The notes beneath the pieces were generated by a model, which saw only the letters and a program-made list of their open reading frames with translations, was not told the origin of the DNA and ran no database searches. From JBBDWJ01 sp040902925 (lineage in GTDB: Bacteria; Acidobacteriota; Terriglobia; Bryobacterales; UBA6623), in assembly GCA_040902925.1 (NCBI GenBank), contig JBBDWJ010000374.1, positions 1 through 10,372 on the forward strand: a stretch of DNA of 10,372 bases. The letters are read 5' to 3'. This document shows, in pieces, positions 5,858 through 10,372 of this stretch. The first letter of the stretch is position 1. Every line of letters begins with the position of its first letter. Position numbers and translations under genes: made by a program.

Positions 5858-6256
5858 ATGACGCGCAGAGTAATGATGGGAAGCGCCAGCGGTCTACTGG
5901 CCCATCTTTTGGCGGCACAGAGCCCCGCTGCCGGCAGAAAAGTTGTCTTTGAGCACGATATTCCTGACCTCACCCTGCAAGGCTGGTCGGTTACGGCGCT
6001 GGAGGTCGCCTACGGCCCGGGCGAAAGCTCAGCACCGCATCGCCATCCGGGCATCACGATCGTCTACGTGCTTGAAGGAGAGGTCCGCTCGAAAGTCGGG
6101 GATGGGCCGGAAGCGACCTACAAGGCCGGCCAAATGTTCCTCGAAACTCCAGAACAGCTTCACGCGGTCTCGGGGAACGCCAGCGCAACCCGCCCGGCGA
6201 AACTGCTGGCCGTGTTGCTCGCCGAAAAAGGCAAGCAGCTCACGACGCCCGCGTAG
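5858..6256 (+). CDS. Cupin-domain protein, probably exported
   Basis: A 132-residue small cupin. Residues 1-26 form a likely signal peptide with a twin arginine near the start (TRRVMMG) and a short hydrophobic stretch to AQSPAAG, so Tat export is possible. The barrel covers about 30-125. Motif 1 is GESSAPHRHPGITIVYVLEGEV (55-76 in sense) with metal ligands His61 and His63; the usual glutamate position is Thr67. Motif 2 includes Gly91, His102 and Asn107 (TPEQLHAVSGN). Such single-domain cupins bind a metal and act as small oxygenases, isomerases or binding proteins; no substrate can be named. GGAGG at 5849-5853 lies four bases before ATG 5858; ATG 5855 is also possible but too close. It is a single gene with the 15-bp tandem repeat directly upstream. 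Confidence 0.87.
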   Translation: MTRRVMMGSASGLLAHLLAAQSPAAGRKVVFEHDIPDLTLQGWSVTALEVAYGPGESSAPHRHPGITIVYVLEGEVRSKVGDGPEATYKAGQMFLETPEQLHAVSGNASATRPAKLLAVLLAEKGKQLTTPA

Positions 6257-6440
6257 GCGTGTAGCTGGACCAAAACCCGCTCCGTAAGCCCGGGGATCGT
6301 ATCCGCCGCCCGTCACTTGCCTCACAAGACTGACCCTGACCGCCCGCTGAGCCAGGCGGACGGCAAAAGCTCGCCCGGGGCAATGGAATGAAGGTGGAAT
6401 TCCCGCCGTGGATGGTGGGTTCAGACTGGGTTAAGACGGG

Positions 6441-6566
6441 CCCGGCGGGCAGAGAAACACAAAAGGCGACCCGGGTGGGGCCGCCAAAAAATCAAACATT
6501 TCTCGTAGGATATCGCAGATCTGACTCTCTGTGTGTGATGAATCGAACAATGACTTAGCTTTTTTT
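6441..6566. ncRNA. Triplicated structured element, copy 1
   Basis: A GGGC-AGAAA-type leader is followed by a hairpin, GGCGACCC (6465-6472), loop GGGTG, GGGCCGCC (6478-6485), with one A-C mismatch. Then come TTCTCGTAGG (6500-6509), GCAGATCTGAC and GTGTGTGATGAATCG (6531-6545), and a run of seven Ts (6560-6566). The distance from hairpin to end of T-run is 102 bases. Read on the minus strand, the hairpin is followed by TTTTGTGTTTCT, like an intrinsic terminator, so the transcribed strand is undecided. Calling it RNA is inference from structure and repetition. Confidence 0.4.
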
Positions 6567-6790
6567 GGGGGGAGCCGCCTCGGTTAGGGGCTGCATACGG
6601 AAAGAGAGGGAATCCGAGCCCGGACTTCATGCCCAGCTAGGAATTCGACGGCACGAGCTTCCGCTGCATAGCCTGGGAACCCCGCTTGCAGCAAACAAGG
6701 GTGCTGCGGCAACGGGATATATATGGAGTAGAGACCGGCGAACCGGAAAGAAGGCGGGCCGAAAGGCGAATCCGCCAAAGGAGAAGAATT

Positions 6791-6903
6791 CGGGCCAGAA
6801 ATAGAAAAGGCGGCCTGGGGGCCGCCGAACAACAATCGTTAAATGGTACCGCGGATCTGACGTTTGGTGTGTGATGAATCGCACGTCAGTCGAGTTTTTT
6901 TTT
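6791..6903. ncRNA. Triplicated structured element, copy 2
   Basis: The hairpin GGCGGCC (6809-6815), loop TGGG, GGCCGCC (6820-6826) is perfect but has a different stem sequence from copies 1 and 3, so pairing is kept while bases change. It is followed by GCGGATCTGAC and GTGTGTGATGAATCG as in copy 1. CTGACGT and ACGTCAG form a second inverted repeat around the last block, then nine Ts (6895-6903). Hairpin to T-run end is 95 bases. On the minus strand the hairpin is followed by TTTTCTATTTCT, a good terminator shape. Confidence 0.45.
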
Positions 6904-7113
6904 CAGGACCAAGGTCAAGCTGCGGCGATCCAGGCGATGGCTGGACACGAGGATTCCAGGTCCGCACAAAGCACAAGGCCGCCACCCCAGGCGCGAGAAA
7001 CATCGAAGGTCGGGTTTCGGCCGGCGACGGGCCGGAATGGCAGGGCCTACGAGGAAGCTGAAGCCGGCTCGTCAGAGCCACAATCGGCGAAAACAGTGGC
7101 AAATTGGAGGGAT

Positions 7114-7228
7114 TGGGGCAGAAACAACAAAGGCGACCCGGGTGGGGTCGCCAAGCAACAGTTCTCGTAGGTTACCAAGCAATCCAGGGCTGCGGTGTTA
7201 TCAATCGTACATCATAACCGGTTTTTTT
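7114..7228. ncRNA. Triplicated structured element, copy 3
   Basis: The hairpin GGCGACCC (7132-7139), loop GGGTG, GGGTCGCC (7145-7152) is perfect: the A-C mismatch of copy 1 is A-T here. TTCTCGTAGG (7162-7171) matches copy 1. The distal block has changed to GTGTTATCAATCGTACATCA, with a short inverted repeat GTTAT/ATAAC, ending in seven Ts (7222-7228). Hairpin to T-run end is 97 bases. The element ends 59 bases before the glycosyltransferase start. Confidence 0.42.
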
Positions 7229-7287
7229 CAGCGATGCTCATTCCGTCAACACCTCTCGGGTCCCACAGCCCAGCCGCGACCCACAGA

Positions 7288-7935
7288 ATGTCCATAGCGA
7301 TCGTCCTTTTTGCCAAAGCACCTCTGCCCGGACGGGTCAAAACCCGGCTGAGTCCGCCGCTGTCGGCCGGGCAGGCCGCCGGATTTCACAAGGCGTGCGT
7401 GTGCGATGCCTGGGAAACCATCGCAGGCTTGACCGGAGCGAGCCCCTACCTTTACTCCGACACCCTCTGGGCTGAGCCCCCCGAGCCGATCGCGCCCGAG
7501 CAAGTCAAACTTCAACATGGGCGTGACCTTGGCGACCGTATGTTTAACTGCTTCCAAGAGTTACTTGAACATGACCACAGCGGGATACTGATCGTGGGCA
7601 GCGACTGCCCGTCGCTGCCGGGCTCGTATCTGGTCGAGGGTCTCGAAGTCCTTACGCGCACGGACGCGGTGCTCGGGCCCGCCGAAGACGGCGGCTACTA
7701 CGCAATCGGCTGCCGACAGCCGCACCCGCGAATGTTCGAAGGCGTTCCCTGGTCGTCGGAGGAAACCTTCGAGTGCACCGAAAAGAGTCTGACCGCGCTG
7801 GGCCAAAGCATCCACAAGCTGCCGCCCTGGTATGACGTGGACACACTCGACGATCTGAGGCGCCTGGCCGCCGAGGCTTCCCTCCCCCGGCACGTTGGTT
7901 CCTGGATCAGCGAGCACCGTGGGCTGTTGGCGTGA
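7288..7935 (+). CDS. TIGR04282-family glycosyltransferase (DUF2064)
   Basis: A 215-residue nucleotide-sugar transferase of the family named arsenosugar biosynthesis glycosyltransferase or rSAM/selenodomain-associated transferase 1. It has the GT-A-like nucleotidyl-binding start IVLFAKAPLPGRVKTRL (5-21), the metal/nucleotide loop ILIVGSDCPSLP (100-111), GPAEDGGYYAIG (130-141) and the C-terminal PWYDVDTLDDLRRL (180-193), all family hallmarks in the right order. Full length. ATG 7288 is chosen because the conserved N-terminus starts there; ATG 7234 would add an 18-residue extension with no family counterpart. No clear ribosome binding site. The usual partners (a radical SAM protein, a second rSAM-associated glycosyltransferase) are not in the window, so the pathway is unproven and an arsenosugar product should not be assumed. 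Cytoplasmic. A structured non-coding element ends just upstream. Confidence 0.92.
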   Translation: MSIAIVLFAKAPLPGRVKTRLSPPLSAGQAAGFHKACVCDAWETIAGLTGASPYLYSDTLWAEPPEPIAPEQVKLQHGRDLGDRMFNCFQELLEHDHSGILIVGSDCPSLPGSYLVEGLEVLTRTDAVLGPAEDGGYYAIGCRQPHPRMFEGVPWSSEETFECTEKSLTALGQSIHKLPPWYDVDTLDDLRRLAAEASLPRHVGSWISEHRGLLA

Positions 7936-8026
7936 GCGGGGAAGTCACCACTGCGTTCTTGGGGGATCGTTGTACGACGAACAAACTGTCATTGTTTCGT
8001 CCTTCAGCGGTTTTTTAAGCGTTAGT

Positions 8027-8090
8027 GCACAGACAGGATTGTCTGTGCCACGGGCTTACGCCCGGCAGAAGGCCTGCCCCACTTTGGGGC
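8027..8090. terminator. Cluster of three hairpins between convergent genes
   Basis: Hairpins: GCACAGACA/TGTCTGTGC (8027-8048, loop GGAT), CGGGC/GCCCG (8051-8064, loop TTAC), and GCCCCA/TGGGGC (8076-8090, loop CTT). They sit between the ends of the glycosyltransferase and TetR genes, a natural place for a bidirectional stop. There is no T-tract directly after them, although a T6 run lies at 8011-8016. The set may equally be a dispersed extragenic palindromic repeat. Confidence 0.5.
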
Positions 8091-8128
8091 TCCGGCGCGC
8101 GGCTAGAATTCATCATGGCAATTTGCGC

Positions 8129-8779
8129 TTATTGGACGGTTTTATTTGGCGCGGTTGCGGCGATGCCGTTATGGATGCGCTCCATGGCGTAGCGCGCTAA
8201 TTCTTCGGCCTGCGGTTTGGTTTTTAGCTGTCCGTCGATGACTAGCATCGCCACGCCGTGGACGACTGCCCAGATGAACTGGGCGAGTTGCTGCGGATCG
8301 TCTTGGCGCACGAGCCCTTGCCGCTGTTGCGCGATGATTGCGTCGACCAGGACTTGAAACGCTCCGGATGCTTCTTGCGCCAATTGCGGGTCCTTGGCGA
8401 TGGCTTCAACGAATCCTCCAAACATGACCCGGTAATGCGATGGGTGGGCGATTGCGAATTGCACGTAGGCGCGTCCCATGGCTTCGAAGCCCGCGCGCCC
8501 GCCGCCGCCTTGTTCCCAGGCCCCGGCTAGCTGCTGCCGGAAGGTGTGAAATCCCTCGCCCGCTACGGCCGCCAGCAGCGACGACTTGTCGGCGAAGTGA
8601 CGGTAGAGGGCCGTTCGCGAGACTCCCAGCCGCTCGCCGACCTCGCGCAGCGTCAGGCGTTTGACGCCCGACTTATCGATGGTGCGCAGCGCTTCCTCGA
8701 TCATGGCGCGGCGCAGATCGCCGTGATGGTAGCTGCCGCTGCGCTTTCGCCGCGGCCGTGGTTTTGGAGCTGAGGGCAT
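8129..8779 (-). CDS. TetR/AcrR-family transcriptional regulator with WHG ligand domain
   Basis: A 216-residue one-component repressor. After a basic tail (residues 1-17), GSYHHGDLRRAMIEEALRTI (15-34) and LTLREVGERLGVSRTALYRHFADKSSLL (42-69) form the TetR helix-turn-helix. The ligand half has the WHG signature in FIWAVVHGVAMLVIDG (168-183), placing it in the TetR_C_33/WHG group. Full length. The ATG is family-consistent, but no strong ribosome binding site is seen on the minus strand. It diverges from the membrane-protein operon at 9178, whose promoter carries two palindromes of TetR-operator type about 310-365 bp from this start. It is therefore likely to repress that operon; self-regulation is less clear because no matching site lies close to its own start. 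The inducer is unknown. Confidence 0.94.
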   Translation of the reverse strand: MPSAPKPRPRRKRSGSYHHGDLRRAMIEEALRTIDKSGVKRLTLREVGERLGVSRTALYRHFADKSSLLAAVAGEGFHTFRQQLAGAWEQGGGGRAGFEAMGRAYVQFAIAHPSHYRVMFGGFVEAIAKDPQLAQEASGAFQVLVDAIIAQQRQGLVRQDDPQQLAQFIWAVVHGVAMLVIDGQLKTKPQAEELARYAMERIHNGIAATAPNKTVQ

Positions 8780-8958
8780 GTGTGGCGTTTCTTACTGCAA
8801 TGCCGGTAGCGGTTTCCGTAGCGCACAGCCAAAGGCTGTTCTGAAGCGTCGTAGCGCTCCCGGGGCGCTGCGAGTCCCAATATTCATGGGCGTCCCCGGA
8901 TCGCGCGTCGGAAAGAGTCCGTCTCCGTACGCTCAGCGGACCCGGTCGTAAGGAGCGT

Positions 8959-9054
8959 GCTGAAAAAGCCTAATCAGCCGCAGATACACGCAGATAAGCC
9001 GTTGGTTATCCATCCGTGTTTATCGTGTTCATCCGCGATTCAGAGTTTTTCAGC
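8959..9054. repeat. Small element with 9-bp terminal inverted repeats
   Basis: GCTGAAAAA (8959-8967) is the inverse of TTTTTCAGC (9046-9054). The interior has imperfectly mirrored blocks (CCGCAGATACACGCAGATAA on the left; CATCCGTG, TTATCGTG and TTCATCCGCG on the right). No coding capacity. It looks like a MITE- or REP-like mobile remnant; whether it is repeated elsewhere in the genome cannot be seen here. Confidence 0.55.
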
Positions 9055-9091
9055 AGCCCGTCAGCGGACCCATTTGCATCGTACGCCTTCA

Positions 9092-9108
9092 TGTTGACAC
9101 TGTCAACA
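9092..9108. promoter_or_regulatory. Operator palindrome 1 overlapping the -35 box
   Basis: TGTTGACACTGTCAACA is a perfect 7+3+7 palindrome containing the -35 hexamer. Its architecture matches that of operator 2 (TGTTRRC-N3-GYYAACA), with centres 34 bp apart, about three helical turns. The adjacent TetR protein is the likely binder. Confidence 0.75.
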
Positions 9109-9122
9109 CTGCGCGGTAGGAT
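9094..9122 (+). promoter_or_regulatory. Sigma-70-type promoter of the membrane operon
   Basis: TTGACA (9094-9099) matches the -35 consensus fully. TAGGAT (9117-9122) matches four of six -10 positions at the ideal 17-base spacing. The transcription start is expected near 9129, inside operator 2. Both operators would block polymerase when occupied. Confidence 0.72.
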
Positions 9123-9124
9123 TG

Positions 9125-9143
9125 ATGTTAGCAGCGCTAACAT
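9125..9143. promoter_or_regulatory. Operator palindrome 2 at the expected transcription start
   Basis: ATGTTAGC-AGC-GCTAACAT is a perfect 8+3+8 palindrome downstream of the -10 box. Its inner 17 bases share the TGTT...AACA frame and the NNN centre of operator 1 but differ at the central positions, so the same protein could bind both with different affinity. Confidence 0.73.
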
Positions 9144-9177
9144 TGCCCATACGAACACCCGTTTCAGGAGGACCACT

Positions 9178-10128
9178 ATGCAACCGCAAAACAGTCCACT
9201 ACCAAGCATCTTCTCCCGCCTGTGGCGCACTGACGCGCCGCTGACTGCCGCCGGCCTGCTGATGATGGCCGCGCTGGCCGCGTCGTTGGCCGGGTTGGCG
9301 CTCGACCCGCGCATGATTACCGGCGCCCCGGCCTGGCTCAAACCGGCGAAGTTCGCCGCCTCAACCGCCATCTATGCGCTGACACTGGCTTGGATATTCC
9401 AGTACCTGCCTGAGTGGGTAAAGACACGCCGCGCGGTGGGCTGGAGTACGGCCATCATTCTCATCCTGGAGGTGGCGATCATCGACGCGCAGGCCTGGCG
9501 CGGCGTGACGAGTCACTTCAATGTCGGCACGCCGCTCGATCTTGTGCTTTGGATGATCATGGGAAGCGCGATCATGCTGCAGACGCTGCTCAGTGTTGCG
9601 CTGGCGGCCGCGTTGTGGCGGCAGCGGTTCCGGGACCGGGCGCTGGGATGGGCGCTGCGGCTGGGCGTGTCGATGACCATTCTCGGCGCGAGCGCCGGCG
9701 GTTTCATGCCGCCGCCGACCGGCAGCCAACTGGCGGAAGCGCGCGCCACCGGCCACATGACGGTGAGCGGCGCGCACACTGTCGGCGCGCCCGACGGCGG
9801 GCCCGGGCTGCCGGCGACGGGCTGGAGCACCGAGCACGGCGACCTGCGTGTTCCGCACTTCCTGGGTCTTCATGCGATGCAGGCGCTGCCGCTGCTCGCG
9901 CTTTGGTTCCAGCGGCAGCGCTTGCCTGAGGCGGCGCAAGTCCGGCTTGTGGCCGCGGCTGCCGGCAGCTATGCGCTTCTGTTTGTGATCTTGCTGCAAC
10001 AGGCGCTGCGGGGTCAGCCGTTGATTCATCCCGATACGTGGACGCTTGGCGCGCTGGCCGGATGGGCCGCGCTGACCGCCGCTTGCGCTTGGGTGGCCGC
10101 CAACGGCCGTCAACTGGCGCGCGCCTGA
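9178..10128 (+). CDS. Eight-helix integral membrane protein of unknown function
   Basis: A 316-residue polytopic inner-membrane protein. Hydrophobic segments lie at about 20-42, 58-77, 87-105, 120-147, 156-176, 225-243, 254-276 and 287-306. A long polar loop (177-224) contains PPPTGSQ, several histidines and GWSTEHGDLRVPHF. Conserved-looking polar motifs near the membrane are WLKPAKF (53-59), RGVTSHFN (108-115) and FLGLHAMQ (228-235), whose histidines could bind a metal, haem or quinone; that is inference. No named family is recognised. AGGAGG (9166-9171) six bases before ATG 9178 fixes the start, and upstream in-frame codons cross the promoter and operators. It is first in an operon with the ABA4-like gene (22-base gap) under a promoter with two TetR-type operators, so expression is probably inducible. 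Confidence 0.83.
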   Translation: MQPQNSPLPSIFSRLWRTDAPLTAAGLLMMAALAASLAGLALDPRMITGAPAWLKPAKFAASTAIYALTLAWIFQYLPEWVKTRRAVGWSTAIILILEVAIIDAQAWRGVTSHFNVGTPLDLVLWMIMGSAIMLQTLLSVALAAALWRQRFRDRALGWALRLGVSMTILGASAGGFMPPPTGSQLAEARATGHMTVSGAHTVGAPDGGPGLPATGWSTEHGDLRVPHFLGLHAMQALPLLALWFQRQRLPEAAQVRLVAAAAGSYALLFVILLQQALRGQPLIHPDTWTLGALAGWAALTAACAWVAANGRQLARA

Positions 10129-10150
10129 TAGTGCGCCGAGAGGAGCGAGT

Positions 10151-10372
10151 ATGTTAGCGGAGCAGATCTTCTCGCTGGTCAGCACCGTGGCGATGGCCGC
10201 ATGGTTGCTGCTCGCGGTTTTGCCGCGCCAGCGCTGGGTGGCGGAAACTGTCACCGGTGTTGTCGCGCCGGCGCTGTTGGCGGCGGTGTATGTAGCGATT
10301 GTCTTAGTGGAGTGGGGCGAGAGTTCCGGCGGGTTCTCATCGCTTGCTGAGGTGGCGTTGCTCTTTCAGAAT
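10151..10372 (+). CDS. ABA4-like (DUF4281) membrane protein, cut by the window end
   Basis: The first 74 codons of a protein that runs off the window. IFSLVSTVAMAAWLLLAVLP (6-25) is a membrane helix with the opening typical of the ABA4-like family. A second helix lies at about 36-53. GGFSSLAEVALLF (60-72) matches the family's conserved 'GSL.gV..LF' segment that follows helix 2. In plants ABA4 is needed for neoxanthin formation; in bacteria the family has no established role, so a carotenoid function should not be assumed. AGGAG (10141-10145) sits five bases before the ATG. It lies 22 bases after the eight-helix protein and is presumably co-transcribed with it under the TetR-type operators. 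Confidence 0.72.
   Translation, partial: MLAEQIFSLVSTVAMAAWLLLAVLPRQRWVAETVTGVVAPALLAAVYVAIVLVEWGESSGGFSSLAEVALLFQN

Larger units (their letters stand above)
6257..7287. other. About 1 kb of non-coding DNA carrying a triplicated structured element
   Basis: No frame on either strand shows a recognisable protein or a good start. The region is dominated by three copies of a ~100-nt element at regular ~320-345-bp intervals (entered separately). The DNA between the copies is largely dissimilar from one interval to the next. Confidence 0.65.
8780..9177. other. Divergent intergenic region between the TetR gene and the membrane operon
   Basis: It contains small hairpins (CAGCC-AAA-GGCTG at 8826-8838; AGCGC/GCGCT at 8853-8869), a ~96-bp element with 9-bp inverted ends (8959-9054), and the operon promoter with its two palindromes (9092-9143). 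The TetR promoter itself could not be placed with confidence. Confidence 0.6.

Noticed and set aside
6340..6359. Stem CCGCC/GGCGG after the cupin gene as its terminator
   Set aside because: Only five base pairs with a ten-base loop and no T-tract on either side.
6441..7228. Array of integron gene cassettes with attC-like sites
   Set aside because: The repeated elements have hairpins and regular spacing, but no integrase gene, no consistent attC core-site pairs, and no cassette genes between them.
7195..7287. Upstream starts for the glycosyltransferase
   Set aside because: They would add residues with no family counterpart, and the earliest overlaps structured element copy 3. The conserved N-terminus begins at ATG 7288.
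9361..10254. 297-codon open frame on the minus strand opposite the membrane protein
   Set aside because: It is the arginine/proline-rich shadow of a high-GC coding strand. The + frame has the ribosome binding site, promoter and membrane segments.

Overview
The window is GC-rich DNA with ordinary bacterial codon use, strong Shine-Dalgarno sequences at some genes only, and wide gene spacing full of dispersed repeats. The gene set (MOSC protein, rSAM/seleno-type TIGR04282 glycosyltransferase, TetR regulator with a WHG tail, ABA4-like membrane protein) and the hairpin-rich intergenic repeats suggest a soil Acidobacteriota, perhaps of the Solibacter/Bryobacter group. That placement is inference, because no rRNA or other phylogenetic marker is present.

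Layout. (1) 1-1441: the C-terminal half of a STAND/NB-ARC-like NTPase with a TPR tail on +, whose nucleotide-binding front is missing behind an in-frame stop. (2) 1442-1888: a gene-poor stretch with short repeat units, then the MOSC protein on - (1889-2677). Two copies of an identical 17-base motif bracket this part. (3) 2678-4474: a RelBE-like toxin-antitoxin pair (about 3207-3723) between two direct copies of a ~350-bp non-coding repeat, with a third partial copy further on. The toxin frame appears broken. (4) 4475-6256: three independent small + genes: a papain-like cysteine protease, a glyoxalase/bleomycin-resistance (VOC) protein, and an exported cupin with a perfect 15-bp tandem repeat just before its ribosome binding site. 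(5) 6257-7287: a ~1-kb non-coding region with three copies of a ~100-nt structured element (GC hairpin at one end, T-run at the other) about 320-345 bp apart. (6) 7288-7935: a TIGR04282 glycosyltransferase, convergent with the TetR regulator and separated from it by a three-hairpin cluster. (7) 8129-10372: the TetR regulator on -, diverging from an operon on + that encodes an eight-helix membrane protein and an ABA4-like (DUF4281) membrane protein cut by the window edge.

The clearest regulatory reading is in part 7. A TTGACA-17-TAGGAT promoter is overlapped at its -35 by the palindrome TGTTGACACTGTCAACA and followed at the expected start of transcription by TGTTAGCAGCGCTAACA, a second palindrome of the same architecture. 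The neighbouring TetR protein is the obvious candidate repressor. The most unusual unexplained items are the triplicated structured element in part 5 and the repeat-bracketed toxin-antitoxin unit in part 3.
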